Assembly: GCA_964019415.1 (NCBI GenBank)
Contig: OZ025872.1
Coordinates: 3,274,004 to 3,338,003 of the forward strand
DNA: 64,000 nt
Direction: 5' to 3'
Origin: Ianthella basta
Lineage: Eukaryota; Porifera; Demospongiae; Verongiida; Ianthellidae
Shown: positions 1-15,835 of the stretch, piece after piece
How positions within the stretch are numbered: the first letter of the stretch is position 1
How the letters are laid out: each line of letters begins with the position of its first letter
Notes under the pieces: model-generated
What the model was told of the DNA's origin: nothing
Databases searched by the model: none
Seen by the model: the letters and a program-made list of their open reading frames with translations, nothing else
Program-made: the position numbers and the translations under genes

Positions 1-3000
1 GCAATTTGCTAGGGGGACACCACGTATTAAATGGGGAGTGTACTAGGGGGACACTACGTATTAAATGGGCAGTGGACTAGGGGGACACCGCGTATTAAAA
101 GGGGAGTGTGCTAGGGGGACACTATGTATTAAATGGGCAGTGTGCTAGGGGGATACCACGTATTAAATGGGCAGTGTACTAGGGAGACACCACGTATTAA
201 ATGGGCAGTGTACTAGGGGGACACCACGTATTAAATGGGCAGTGTCCTAGGGGGACACTACGTATTAAATGGGCAGTGTACTAGGGGGACACCACGTATT
301 AAATGGGGAGTTTGCTAGGGGGACACTACGTATCAAATGGGCAGTGTACTTGGGGGACACAACGTATTAAATGGGCAGTTTGCTAGGGGGACACTACGTA
401 TTAAATGGGGAGTGTGCTAGGGGGACACAACGTATTAAATGGGGAGTGTACAAGGGGGACACTACGTATTAAATGATCAGTGGACTAGGGGGACACTACG
501 TATTAAATGGGGAGTGTACTAGGGGGACACTACGTATTAAATGGGCAGTGGACTAGGGGGACACCGCGTATTAAATGGGGAGTGTGCTAGGAGGACACTA
601 TGTATTAAATGGGCAGTGTGCTAGGGGGACACCACGTATTAAATGGGCAGTGTACTAGGGGGACACCACGTATTAAATAGGCAGTGTACTAGAGGGACAC
701 CACGTATTAAATGGGCAGTGTACTAGAGGGACACTACATATTAAATGGGCAGTGTACTAGGGGGACACCACGTATTAAATGGGCAGTATACTAGGGGGAC
801 ACCACGCATTTAATGGGCAGTGTACTAGGTGGACACTACGTATGAAATGGGCAGTGTACTAGGGGGACACCACGTATTAAATGGGCAGTGTGCTAGGGGG
901 ACACCACGTATTAAATGGGCAGTGTTCTAGGGGGACACCACGTATTAAATGGGTAGTGTCCTAGGGGGACACCATGTATTAAATGGGCAGTGTTCTAGGC
1001 GGACACCACGTATTAAATGGGTAGTGTCCTAGGGGGACACCATGTATTAAATGGGCAGTGTCCTAGGGGGACACCACGTATTAAATAGACAGTGTACTAG
1101 GGGGACACTACGTATTAAATGGGCAGTGTACTGGGGAGACACCACGTATTAAATAGGCAGTGTACTGGGGAGACACTACGTATTAAATGGGCAGTGTGCT
1201 AGGGGTACACTACGTATTAAATGGGCAGTGTACTAGGGGGACACCACGTATTAAATGGGGAGTTTGCTAGGGGGACACCACGTATTAAGTGGGCAGTTTG
1301 CTAGGGGGACACCACGTATTAAATGGGTAGTGTGCTGGGGGGACACTACGTATTAAATGGGCAGTGTCCTAGGGGGACACTACGTAATAAATGGGCAGTG
1401 TCCTAGGGGGACACCACGTAATAAATGGGCAGTGTCCTAGGGGGACACTACGTATGAAATGGGCAGTGTGCTAGGGGTACACTACGTATTAAATGGGGAG
1501 TGTACTAGGGGGACACCGCATATTAAATGGGCAATTTGCTAGGGGGACACCACGTATTAAATGGGGAGTGTACTAGGGGGACACTACGTATTAAATGGGC
1601 AGTGGACTAGGGGGACACCGCGTATTAAAAGGGGAGTGTGCTAGGGGGACACTATGTATTAAATGGGCAGTGTGCTAGGGGGATACCACGTATTAAATGG
1701 GCAGTGTACTAGGGAGACACCACGTATTAAATGGGCAGTGTACTAGGGGGACACCACGTATTAAATGGGCAGTGTCCTAGGGGGACACTACGTATTAAAT
1801 GGGCAGTGTACTAGGGGGACACCACGTATTAAATGGGGAGTTTGCTAGGGGGACACTACGTATCAAATGGGCAGTGTACTTGGGGGACACAACGTATTAA
1901 ATGGGCAGTTTGCTAGGGGGACACTACGTATTAAATGGGGAGTGTGCTAGGGGGACACAACGTATTAAATGGGGAGTGTACAAGGGGGACACTACGTATT
2001 AAATGATCAGTGGACTAGGGGGACACTACGTATTAAATGGGGAGTGTACTAGGGGGACACTACGTATTAAATGGGCAGTGGACTAGGGGGACACCGCGTA
2101 TTAAATGGGGAGTGTGCTAGGAGGACACTATGTATTAAATGGGCAGTGTGCTAGGGGGACACCACGTATTAAATGGGCAGTGTACTAGGGGGACACCACG
2201 TATTAAATAGGCAGTGTACTAGAGGGACACCACGTATTAAATGGGCAGTGTACTAGAGGGACACTACATATTAAATGGGCAGTGTACTAGGGGGACACTA
2301 CGTATTAAATGGGGAGTTTGCTAGGGGGACACTACGTATCAAATGGGCAGTGTACTTGGGGGACACAACGTATTAAATGGGCAGTTTGCTAGGGGGACAC
2401 TACGTATTAAATGGGCAGTGTCCTAGGGGGACACCACGTATTAAATGGGGAGTTTGCTAGGGGGACACCACGTATTAAATGGGTATTGTACTAGGTGGAC
2501 ACTACGTATTAAATGGGCAGTGTACTAGGGAGACACCACGTATTAAATGGGCAGTGTACTAGGTGGACACTACGCATGAAATGGGCAGTGTACTAGGGGG
2601 ACACCACGTATTAAATGGGCAGTGTGCTAGGGGGACACCACGTATTAAATGGGCAGTGTTCTAGGGGGACACCACGTATTAAATGGGTAGTGTCCTAGGG
2701 GGACACCATGTATTAAATGGGCAGTGTTCCAGGTGGACACCACGTATTAAATGGGCAGTGTGCTAGGGGGACATCACATATTAAATAGACAGTGTGCTAG
2801 GGGGACACCACGTATTAAATGGGCAGTATACTAGGGGGACACCACGTATTAAATGGGCAGTGTACTAGGTGGACACTACGTATGAAATGGGCAGTGTACT
2901 AGGGGGACACCACGTATTAAATGGGCAGTGTGCTAGGGGGACACCACGTATTAAATGGGCAGTGTTCTAGGGGGACACCACGTATTAAATGGGTAGTGTC

Positions 3001-4330
3001 CTAGGGGGACACCATGTATTAAATGGGCAGTGTTCTAGGCGGACACCACGTATTAAATGGGTAGTGTCCTAGGGGGACACCATGTATTAAATGGGCAGTG
3101 TCCTAGGGGGACACCACGTATTAAATAGACAGAGTACTAGGGGGACACTACGTATTAAATGGGCAGTGTACTGGGGAGACACCACGTATTAAATAGGCAG
3201 TGTACTGGGGAGACACTACGTTATAAATGGGCAGTGTGCTAGGGGTACACTACGTATTAAATGGGCAGTGTACTAGGGGGACACCACGTATTAAATGGGG
3301 AGTTTGCTAGGGGGACACCACGTATTAAGTGGGCAGTTTGCTAGGGGGACACCACGTATTAAATGGGCAGTGTGCTGGGGGGACACTACGTATTAAATGG
3401 GCAGTGTCCTAGGGGGACACTACGTAATAAATGGGCAGTGTCCTAGGGGGACACCACGTAATAAATGGGCAGTGTCCTAGGGGGACACTACGTATGAAAT
3501 GGGCAGTGTGCTAGGGGTACACTACGTATTAAATTGGGAGTGTACTAGGGGGACACCGCGTATTAAATGGGCAATTTGCTAGGGGGACACCACGTATTAA
3601 ATGGGGAGTGTACTAGGGGGACACTACGTATTAAATGGGCAGTGGACTAGGGGGACACCGCGTATTAAAAGGGGAGTGTGCTAGGGGGACACTATGTATT
3701 AAATGGGCAGTGTGCTAGGGGGACACCACGTATTAAATGGGCAGTGTACTAGGGGGACACCACGTATTAAATGGGCAGTGTACTAGGGGGACACCACGTA
3801 TTAAATGGGCAGTGTCCTAGGGGGACACTACGTATTAAATGGGCAGTGTACTAGGGGGACACCACGTATTAAATGGGGAGTTTGCTAGGGGGACACTACG
3901 TATCAAATGGGCAGTGTACTTGGGGGACACAACGTATTAAATGGGCAGTTTGCTAGGGGGACACTACGTATTAAATGGGGAGTGTGCTAGGGGGACACCA
4001 CGTATTAAATGGGGAGTGTACTAGGGGGACACTACGTATTAAATGAGCAGTGGACTAGGGGGACACTACGTATTAAATGGGGAGTGTACTAGGGGGACAC
4101 TACGTATTAAATGGGCAGTGGACTAGGGGGACAACGCGTATTAAATGGGGAGTGTGCTAGGGGGACACTATGTATTAAATGGGCAGTGTGCTAGGGGGAC
4201 ACCACGTATTAAATGGGCAGTGTACTAGGGGGACACCACGTATTAAATAGGCAGTGTACTAGGGGGACACCACGTATTAAATGGGCAGTGTCCTAGAGGG
4301 ACACTACATATTAAATGGGCAGTGTACTAG
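1..4330. repeat. Higher-order repeats in satellite 1: 1530 and 2040 bp
   Basis: The variant run beginning GCAATTTGCTAGG at position 1 recurs at 1531 and again at 3571. The spacings are 1530 bp (45 monomers) and 2040 bp (60 monomers). Positions 1-760 match 1531-2290 almost base for base, and 830-1530 match 2870-3570. This is higher-order structure built by duplication of long blocks of diverged monomers. Confidence 0.9.
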
Positions 4331-7199
4331 GGGGACACCACGTATTAAATGGGGAGTTTGCTAGGGGGACACTACGTATCAAATGGGCAGTGTACTTGGG
4401 GGACACAACGTATTAAATGGGCAGTTTGCTAGGGGGACACTACGTATTAAATGGGCAGTGTCCTAGGGGGACACTACGTATTAAATGGGGAGTTTGCTAG
4501 GGGGACACCACGTATTAAATGGGCAGTGTCCTAGGGGGACACCACGTATTAAATGGGGAGTTTGCTAGGGGGACACAACGCATTAAATGGGCAGTTTGCT
4601 AGGGGGACACAACGTATTAAATGGGGAGTGTGCTAGGGGGACACCATGTATTAAATGGGGAGTGTGCTAGGGGGACACTACGTATTAAATGGGCAGTGCA
4701 CTAGGGGGACACCACGTATTAAATGGGCAGTGTGCTAGGGGGACAGCACGTATTAAATGGGCAGTGTCCTAGGGGGACAGCACGTATTAAATGGGCAGTT
4801 TGCTAGGGGGACACCACGTATTAAATGGGCAGTGTGCTAGGGGGACAGCACGTATTAAATGGGCAGTGTCCTAGGGGGACAGCACGTATTAAATGGGCAG
4901 TTTGCTAGAAAGACACCACGTATTAAATGGGGAGTGTGCTAGGGGGACACCACGTATTAAATGGGCAGTGTCCTAGGGGGACACCACGTATTAAATGGGC
5001 AGTGTGCTAGGGGGACACTACATATTAAATGGGCAGTGTACTAGGGGGACAGCACATATTAAATGGGCAGTTTGCTAGGGGGCCAGCACGTATTAAATGG
5101 GCAGTTTGCTAGGGGGACAGCACGTATTAAATGGGCAGTGTCCTAGGGGGACAGCACGTATTAAATGGGCAGTTTGCTAGGGGGACACCACGTAATAAAT
5201 GGGCAGTGTGCTAGGGGGACACTACGTATTAAATTGGGAGTGTACTAGGGGGACACCACGTATTAAATGGGCAGTGTGCTAGGGGGACACCACGTATTAA
5301 ATGGGCAGTGTCCTAGGGGGACAGCACGTATTAAATGGGCAGTTTGCTAGGGGGACACTACGTATTAAATGGGCAGTGTCCTAGGGGGACAGCACGTATT
5401 AAATGGGTAGTGTCCTAGGGGGACACCGCGTATTAAATGGGCAGTGTGCTAGGGGGAAACCACGTATTAAATGGGCAGTGTACTAGGGGGATACCACGTA
5501 TTAAATGGGCAGTGTGCTAGGGGGACACTACGTATTAAATGGGCAGTGTTCTAGGGGGACACTATATATTAAATGGGCAATGTACTAGGGGGACACCATG
5601 TATTAAATGGGGAGTGTGCTAGGGGGACACTACGTATTAAATGGGGAGTGTACTAGGGGGACACCACGTATTAAATGGGCAGTGTGCTAGGGGGACACCA
5701 CGTATTAAATGGGCAGTGTGCTAGAGGGACACCACGTATTAAATGGGCAGTGTTCTAGGGGGACACCACGTATGAAATGGGCAGTGTGCTAGGGGGACAC
5801 TACGTATGAAATGGGCAGTGTGCTAGGGGGACACCACGTATTAAATGGGGAGTGTACTAGGGGGACACCACGTATTGAATGGGGAGTGTGCTAGAGGGAC
5901 ACCACGTATTAAATGGGCAGTGTTCTAGGGGGACACCACGTATGAAATGGGCAGTGTGCTAGGGGGACACTACGTATTAAATGGGCAGTGTGCTAGGGGG
6001 ACACCACGTATTAAATGGGGAGTGTACTAGGGGGACACCACGTATTGAATGGGGAGTGTACTAGGGGGACACTACGTATTAAATGGGTAGTGTCCTAGGG
6101 GGACACCACGTATTAAATGGGCAGTGTGCTAGGGGGACACCACGTATTAAATAGAGAGTTTGCTAGGGGGACACTACGTATTAAACGGGCAGTGTGCTAG
6201 GGGGACACCACTTATTAAATGGGGAGTTTACTAGGGGGACACTACGTATTAAATGGGCAGTGTACTAGGGGGACACCACGTATTAAATGGGCAGTGTGCT
6301 AGGGGGACACCACGTATTAAATGGGCATTGTGCTAGAGGGACACCACGTATTAAATGGGGAGTTTGCTAGGGGGACACCACGTATTAAATGGGCAGTGTA
6401 CTAGGGGGACACCACGTATTAAATGGGCAGTGTACTAGGGGGACACCGCGTATTAAATGGGCAGTTTGCTAGGGGGACACTACGTATTAAATGGGGAGTG
6501 TGCTAGGGGGACACCACGTATTAAATGGGAAGTGTACTAGGGAGACACTACGTATTAAATGGGCAGTGGACTAGGGGGACACTACGTATTAAATGGGGAG
6601 TGTACTAGGGGGACACTACGTATTAAATGGGCAGTGGACTAGGGGGACACCGCGTATTAAATGGGGAGTGTGCTAGGGGGACACTATGTATTAAATGGGC
6701 AGTGTGCTAGGGGGACACCACGTATTAAATGGTCAGTGTACTAGGGGGACACCACGTATTAAATAGGCAGTGTACTAGGGGGACACCACGTATTAAATGG
6801 GCAGTGTGCTAGGGGACACCACGTATTAAATGGGCAGTGTCCTAGGGGGACAGCACGTATTAAATGGGCAGTTTGCTAGGGGGACACCACGTATTAAATG
6901 GACAGTGTGCTAGGGGGACACCACGTATTAAATGGGCAGTGTACTAGGGGGACACTACGTATTAAATGGGGAGTGTGCTAGGGGGACACCACGTATTAAA
7001 TGGGGAGTGTACTAGGGGGACACTACGTATTAAATGGGCAGTGGACTAGGGGGACACTACGTATTAAATGGGGAGTGTACTAGGGGGACACTACGTATTA
7101 AATGGGCAGTGGACTAGGGGGACACCGCGTATTAAATGGGGAGTGTGCTAGGGGGACACTATGTATTAAATGGGCAGTGTGCTAGGGGGACACCATGTA

Positions 7200-10100
7200 T
7201 TAAATGGGCAGTGTACTAGGGGGACACCACGTATTAAATAGGCAGTGTACTAGGGGGACACCACGTATTAAATGGGCAGTGTCCTAGGGGGACACTACGT
7301 ATTAAATGGGCAGTGTACTAGGGGGACACCACGTATTAAATGGGGAGTTTGCTAGGGGGACACTACGTATCAAATGGGCAGTGTACTTGGGGGACACAAC
7401 GTATTAAATGGGCAGTTTGCTAGGGGGACACTACGTATTAAATGGGCAGTGTCCTAGGGGGACACCACGTATTAAATGGGGAGTTTGCTAGGGGGACACC
7501 ACGTATTAAATGGGCAGTGTCCTAGGGGGACACCACGTATCAAATGGGGAGTTTGCTAGGGGGACACAACGCATTAAATGGGCAGTTTGCTAGGGGGACA
7601 CAACGTATTAAATGGGGAGTGTGCTAGGGGGACACCATGCATTAAATGGGGAGTGTGCTAGGGGGACACTACGTATTAAATGGCCAGTGCACTAGGGGGA
7701 CACCACGTATTAAATGGGGAGTGTGCTAGGGGGACAGCACGTATTAAATGGGCAGTGTCCTAGTGGGACAGCACGTATTAAATGGGCAGTTTGCTAGGGG
7801 GACACCACGTATTAAATGGGCAGTGTGCTAGGGGGACAGCACGTATTAAATGGGCAGTGTCCTAGGGGGACAGCACGTATTAAATGGGCAGTTTGCTAGG
7901 GAGACACCACGTATTAAATGGGCAGTGTGCTAGGGGGACACCACGTATTAAATGGGCAGTATACTAGGGGGACACCGCGTATTAAACGGGCAGTGTACTA
8001 GGGGGACACCACGTATTAAATGGGGAGTGTGCTAGGGGGACACTACGTATGAAATGGGCAGTGTTCTAGTGGGATAACCACGTATTAAATGGGCAGTGTG
8101 CTAGGGGGACACTACGTATGAAATGGGCAGTGTGCTAGGGGGACACTACGTATTAAATGGGTAGTGTACTAGGTGGACACTACGTATGAAATGGGCAGTG
8201 TACCAGGGGGACACCACATATTAAATGGGCAGTGTGCTAGGGGGACACCATGTAATAAATGGGCAGTGTTCTAGGGGGACACCACGTATTAAATGTGTAG
8301 TGTCCTAGGGGGACACCATGTATTAAATGGGCAGTGTTCTAGGGGGACACCACGTATTAAATGGGCAGTGTACTAGGGGGACACCGCGTATTAAATGGGC
8401 AGTGTACTAGGGGGACACCACGTATTAAATGGGGAGTGTGCTAGGGGGACACTACGTATGAAATGGGCAGTGTTCTAGTGGGATAACCACGTATTAAATG
8501 GGCAGTGTGCTAGGGGGACACTACGTATGAAATAGGCAGTGTGCTAGGGGGACACCACGTATTAAATGGGGAGTTTGCTAGGGGGACACTACGTATCAAA
8601 TGGGCAGTGTACTTGGGGGACACAACGTATTAAATGGGCAGTGTGCTAGGGGGACACCACGTATTAAATGGGCAGTGCACTAGGGGGACACCGCGTATTA
8701 AATGGGCAGTGTACTAGGGGGACACCTCGTATTAAATGGGGAGTGTGCTAGGGGGACACTACGTATGAAATGGGCAGTGTTCTAGTGGGATAACCACGTA
8801 TTAAATGGGCAGTGTGCTAGGGGGACACTACGTATGAAATGGGCAGTGTGCTAGGGGGACACTACGTATTAAATGGGCAGTGTACTAGGTGGACACTACG
8901 TATGAAATGGGCAGTGTACTAGGGGACACCACATATTAAATGGGCAGTGTGCTAGGGGGACACCACGTAATAAATGGGCAGTGTTCTAGGGGGACACCAC
9001 GTATTAAATGTGTAGTGTCCTAGGGGGACACCATGTATTAAATGGGCAGTGTTCTAGGGGGACACCACGTATCAAATGGGCAGTGTCCTAGGGGGACACT
9101 ACGTATTAAATGGGCAGTGTACTAGGGGGACACCACGTATTAAATGGGGAGTTTGCTAGGGGGACACTACGTATCAAATGGGCAGTGTACTTGGGGGACA
9201 CAACGTATTAAATGGGCAGTTTGCTAGGGGGACACAACGTATTAAATGGGGAGTGTGCTAGGGTGACACCACGTATTAAATGGGGAGTGTACAAGGGGGA
9301 CACTACGTATTAAATGGGCAGTGGACTAGGGGGACACTACGTATTAAATGGGGAGTGTACTAGGGGGACACTACGTATTAAATGGGCAGTGGACTAGGGG
9401 GACACCGCGTATTAAATGGGGAGTGTGCTAGGGGGACACTATGTATTAAATGGGCAGTGTGCTAGGGGGACACCACGTATTAAATGGGCAGTGTACTAGG
9501 GGGACACCACGTATTAAATAGGCAGTGTACTAGGGGGACACCACGTATTAAATGGGCAGTGTCCTAGGGGGACACTACGTATTAAATGGGCAGTGTACTA
9601 GGGGGACACCACGTATTAAATGGGGAGTTTGCTAGGGGGACACTACGTATCAAATGGGCAGTGTACTTGGGGAACACAACGTATTAAATGGGCAGTTTGC
9701 TAGGGGGACACTACGTATTAAATGGGCAGTGTCCTAGGGGGACACCACGTATTAAATGGGGAGTTTGCTAGGGGGACACCACGTATTAAATGGGCAGTGT
9801 CCTAGGGGGACACCACGTATTAAATGGGGAATTTGCTAGGGGGACACAACGCATTAAATGGGCAGTTTGCTAGGGGGACACAACGTATTAAATGGGGAGT
9901 GTGCTAGGGGGACACCATGTATTAAATGGGGAGTGTGCTAGGGGGACACTACGTATTAAATGGGCAGTGTACTAGGGGGACACTACGTATGAAATGGGCA
10001 GTGTACTAGGGGGACACCACATATTAAATGGGCAGTGTGCTAGGGGGACACCACGTAATAAATGGGCAGTGTTCTAGGGGGACACCACGTATTAAATGTG

Positions 10101-13100
10101 TAGTGTCCTAGGGGGACACCATGTATTAAATGGGCAGTGTTCTAGGGGGACACCACGTATTAAATGGGCAGTGTCCTAGGGGGACACTACGTATTAAATG
10201 GGCAGTGTACTAGGGGGACACCACGTATTAAATGGGGAGTTTGCTAGGGGGACACTACGTATCAAATGGGCAGTGTACTTGGGGGACACAACGTATTAAA
10301 TGGGCAGTTTGCTAGGGGGACACTACGTATTAAATGGGCAGTGTCCTAGGGGGACACCACGTATTAAATGGCGAGTTTGCTAGGGGGACACCACGTATTA
10401 AATGGGCAGTGTCCTAGGGGGACACCACGTATAAAATGGGGAGTTTGCTAGGGGGACACAACGCATTAAATGGGCAGTTTGCTAGGGGGACACAACGTAT
10501 TAAATGGGGAGTGTGCTAGGGGGACACCATGCATTAAATGGGGAGTGTGCTAGGGGGACACTACGTATTAAATGGCCAGTGCACTAGGGGGACACCACGT
10601 ATTAAATGGGGAGTGTGCTAGGGGGACAGCACGTATTAAATGGGCAGTGTCCTAGTGGGACAGCACGTATTAAATGGGCAGTTTGCTAGGGGGACACCAC
10701 GTATTAAATGGGCAGTGTGCTAGGGGGACAGCACGTATTAAATGGGCAGTGTCCTAGGGGGACAGCACGTATTAAATGGGCAGTTTGCTAGGGAGACACC
10801 ACGTATTAAATGGGCAGTGTGCTAGGGGGACACCACGTATTAAATGGGCAGTATACTAGGGGGACACCGCGTATTAAACGGGCAGTGTACTAGGGGGACA
10901 CCACGTATTAAATGGGGAGTGTGCTAGGGGGACACTACGTATGAAATGGGCAGTGTTCTAGTGGGATAACCACGTATTAAATGGGCAGTGTGCTAGGGGG
11001 ACACTACGTATGAAATGGGCAGTGTGCTAGGGGGACACTACGTATTAAATGGGTAGTGTACTAGGTGGACACTACGTATGAAATGGGCAGTGTACCAGGG
11101 GGACACCACATATTAAATGGGCAGTGTGCTAGGGGGACACCATGTAATAAATGGGCAGTGTTCTAGGGGGACACCACGTATTAAATGTGTAGTGTCCTAG
11201 GGGGACACCATGTATTAAATGGGCAGTGTTCTAGGGGGACACCACGTATTAAATGGACAGTGTACTAGGGGGACACCGCGTATTAAATGGGCAGTGTACT
11301 AGGGGGACACCACGTATTAAATGGGGAGTGTGCTAGGGGGACACTACGTATGAAATGGGCAGTGTTCTAGTGGGATAACCACGTATTAAATGGGCAGTGT
11401 GCTAGGGGGACACTACGTATGAAATAGGCAGTGTGCTAGGGGGACACCACGTATTAAATGGGGAGTTTGCTAGGGGGACACTACGTATCAAATGGGCAGT
11501 GTACTTGGGGGACACAACGTATTAAATGGGCAGTGTGCTAGGGGGACACCACGTATTAAATGGGCAGTGCACTAGGGGGACACCGCGTATTAAATGGGCA
11601 GTGTACTAGGGGGACACCTCGTATTAAATGGGGAGTGTGCTAGGGGGACACTACGTATGAAATGGGCAGTGTTCTAGTGGGATAACCACGTATTAAATGG
11701 GCAGTGTGCTAGGGGGACACTACGTATGAAATGGGCAGTGTGCTAGGGGGACACTACGTATTAAATGGGCAGTGTACTAGGTGGACACTACGTATGAAAT
11801 GGGCAGTGTACTAGGGGACACCACATATTAAATGGGCAGTGTGCTAGGGGGACACCACGTAATAAATGGGCAGTGTTCTAGGGGGACACCACGTATTAAA
11901 TGTGTAGTGTCCTAGGGGGACACCATGTATTAAATGGGCAGTGTTCTAGGGGGACACCACGTATCAAATGGGCAGTGTCCTAGGGGGACACTACGTATTA
12001 AATGGGCAGTGTACTAGGGGGACACCACGTATTAAATGGGGAGTTTGCTAGGGGGACACTACGTATCAAATGGGCAGTGTACTTGGGGGACACAACGTAT
12101 TAAATGGGCAGTTTGCTAGGGGGACACAACGTATTAAATGGGGAGTGTGCTAGGGTGACACCACGTATTAAATGGGGAGTGTACTAGGGGGACACTACGT
12201 ATTAAATGGGCAGTGGACTAGGGGGACACTACGTATTAAATGGGGAGTGTACTAGGGGGACACTACGTATTAAATGGGCAGTGGACTAGGGGGACACCGC
12301 GTATTAAATGGGGAGTGTGCTAGGGGGACACTATGTATTAAATGGGCAGTGTGCTAGGGGGACACCACGTATTAAATGGGCAGTGTACTAGGGGGACACC
12401 ACGTATTAAATAGGCAGTGTACTAGGGGGACACCACGTATTAAATGGGCAGTGTCCTAGGGGGACACTACGTATTAAATGGGCAGTGTACTAGGGGGACA
12501 CCACGTATTAAATGGGGAGTTTGCTAGGGGGACACTACGTATCAAATGGGCAGTGTACTTGGGGAACACAACGTATTAAATGGGCAGTTTGCTAGGGGGA
12601 CACTACGTATTAAATGGGCAGTGTCCTAGGGGGACACCACGTATTAAATGGGGAGTTTGCTAGGGGGACACCACGTATTAAATGGGCAGTGTCCTAGGGG
12701 GACACCACGTATTAAATGGGGAATTTGCTAGGGGGACACAACGCATTAAATGGGCAGTTTGCTAGGGGGACACAACGTATTAAATGGGGAGTGTGCTAGG
12801 GGGACACCATGTATTAAATGGGGAGTGTGCTAGGGGGACACTACGTATTAAATGGGCAGTGTACTAGGGGGACACTACGTATGAAATGGGCAGTGTACTA
12901 GGGGGACACCACATATTAAATGGGCAGTGTGCTAGGGGGACACCACGTAATAAATGGGCAGTGTTCTAGGGGGACACCACGTATTAAATGTGTAGTGTCC
13001 TAGGGGGACACCATGTATTAAATGGGCAGTGTTCTAGGGGGACACCACGTATTAAATGGGCAGTGTCCTAGGGGGACACTACGTATTAAATGGGCAGTGT

Positions 13101-13120
13101 ACTAGGGGGACACCACGTAT
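7200..13120. repeat. Higher-order repeat of about 2.89 kb in satellite 1
   Basis: A rare run of variants (ACAACGCATTAAATGGG followed by a CCATGCATT monomer) at 7566 returns at 10458, an offset of 2892 bp or about 85 monomers. The 35-bp GTGGGATAACCACG monomers near 8070, 8490 and 8790 recur near 10965, 11370 and 11680. The block has been duplicated in tandem with very few changes. Confidence 0.85.
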
Positions 13121-15019
13121 TAAATGGGCAGTGGACTAGGGGGACACCACGTATTAAATGGGCAGTTTGTAGGGGGACACCACGTATTAAATGGCGAGTG
13201 TGCTAGGAGGATACCACGTATTAAATGGGCAGTGTCCTAGTTGGACACCACGTAATAAATGGGCAATTTGCTATGGGGACACCGCGTTTTAAATGGGCAA
13301 TTTGCTAGGGGGACACCACGTTATAAATGGGGAGTGTACTAGGGGGACACTACGTATTAAATGGGCAGTGTGCTAGGGGGACACTACGTATTAAATGGGC
13401 AGTGTACTAGGGGGACACCACGTATTAAATGGGGAGTTTGCTAGGGGGACACTACGTATTAAATTGGCAGTGTACTAGGGGGACACCACGTATTAAATGG
13501 GCAGCTTGCTAGGGGGACACTACGTATTAAATGGGGAGTGTGCTAGGGGGACACTACGTATTAAATAGGCAGTGTCCTAGGGGGACACCACGTATTAAAT
13601 GGGGAGTTTGCTAGGGGGACACCACGTATTAAATGGGCAGTGTCCTAGGGGGACACCACGTATTAAATGGGGAATTTGCTAGGGGGACACAACGCATTAA
13701 ATGGGCAGTTTGCTAGGGGGACACAACGTATTAAATGGGGAGTGTGCTAGGGGGACACCATGTATTAAATGGGGAGTGTGCTAGGGGGACACTACGTATT
13801 AAATGGGCAGTGTACTAGGGGGACACTACGTATGAAATGGGCAGTGTACTAGGGGGACACCACATATTAAATGGGCAGTGTGCTAGGGGGACACCATGTA
13901 ATAAATGGGCAGTGTTCTAGGGGGACACCACGTATTAAATGTGTAGTGTCCTAGGGGGACACCATGTATTAAATGGGCAGTGTTCTAGGGGGACACCACG
14001 TATTAAATGGGCAGTGTCCTAGGGGGACACTACGTATTAAATGGGCAGTGTACTAGGGGGACACCACGTATTAAATGGGCAGTGGACTAGGGGGACACCA
14101 CGTATTAAATGGGCAGTTTGTAGGGGGACACCACGTATTAAATGGCGAGTGTGCTAGGAGGACACCACGTATGAAATGGGCAGTGTCCTAGTTGGACACC
14201 ACGTAATAAATGGGCAATTTGCTATGGGGACACCGCGTTTTAAATGGGCAATTTGCTAGGGGGACACCACGTTATAAATGGGGAGTATACTAGGGGGACA
14301 CTACGTATTAAATGGGCAGTGTGCTAGGGGGACACTACGTATTAAATGGGCAGTGTACTAGGGGGACACCACGTATTAAATGGGGAGTTTGCTAGGGGGA
14401 CACTACGTATTAAATTGGCAGTGTACTAGGGGGACACCACGTATTAAATGGGCAGCTTGCTAGGGGGACACTACGTATTAAATGGGGAGTGTGCTAGGGG
14501 GACACCACGTATTAAATGGGCAGTGTCCTAGGGGGACACCACGTATTAAATGGGCAGTGTCCTAGCGGGACACCACGTATTAAATGGGGAGTGTGCTAGG
14601 GGGACAACACGTATTAAATGGGCAGTGTACTAGGGGGACACCACGTATTAAACGGGGAGTGTGCTAGGTGGACACCACGTATTAAATGGGCAGTGTACTA
14701 GGGGGACACAACGTATTAAATGGGCAGTTTGCTAGGGGGACACCACGTATTAAATGGGCAGTGTACTAGGGGGACACCGCATATTAAAGGGGCAATTTGC
14801 TAGCGGGACACCACGTATTAAATGGGGAGTTTGCTAGGAGGACACTACGTATTAAATGGGGAGTTTGCTAGGGGGACACTACGTATTAAATGGGCAGTGT
14901 ACTAGGGGGACACCGCGTATTAAATGGGCAGTTTGCTAGGGGGACACTACGTATTAAATGGGGAGTGTGCTAGGGGGACACCAAGTATTAAATGGGCAGT
15001 GTCCTAGGGGGACACCACG

Positions 15020-15835
15020 TATTAAATGGGCAGTGTACTAGGTGGACACCACGTAATAAAAGGGCAGTTTGCTAGGGGGACACCACGTATTAAATGGGCA
15101 GTTTGTTAGGCGGACACCACGTATTAAATGGGCAGTGTCCTAGGTGGACACCAAGTATTAAATGGGCAGTGTCCTAGGGGGACACCACGTATTAAATGGG
15201 CAGTGTACTAGGTGGACACCACGTAATAAAAGGGCAGTTTGCTAGGGGGACACCATGTATTAAATGGGCAGTTTGTTAGGCGGACACCACGTATTAAATG
15301 GGCAGTGTCCTAGGTGGACACCACGTATTAAATGGGCAGTGTTCTAGGTGGAAACTACGTATTAAATGGGCAGTGTATTTGGGGGACACCACGTATTAAA
15401 TGGGCAGTTTGCTAGGGGGACACCACGTATTAAATGGGCAGTGTACTAGGTGGACACCACGTAATAAAAGGGCAGTTTGCTAGGGGGACACCACGTATTA
15501 AATGGGCAGTTTGTTAGGCGGACACCACGTATTAAATGGGCAGTGTCCTAGGTGGACACCAAGTATTAAATGGGCAGTGTCCTAGGGGGACACCACGTAT
15601 TAAATGGGCAGTGTACTAGGTGGACACCACGTAATAAAAGGGCAGTTTGCTAGGGGGACACCATGTATTAAATGGGCAGTTTGTTAGGCGGACACCACGT
15701 ATTAAATGGGCAGTGTCCTAGGTGGACACCACGTATTAAATGGGCAGTGTTCTAGGTGGAAACTACGTATTAAATGGGCAGTGTATTTGGGGGACACCAC
15801 GTATTAAATGGGCAGTTTGCTAGGGGGACATCACG
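15020..15835. repeat. Higher-order repeat of 408 bp (12 monomers)
   Basis: The variant GTAATAAAAGGGCAG occurs at 15053, 15223, 15461 and 15631. The offset 15053 to 15461 equals 15223 to 15631, which is 408 bp or 12 monomers. A 12-monomer block has been duplicated in tandem. Confidence 0.85.
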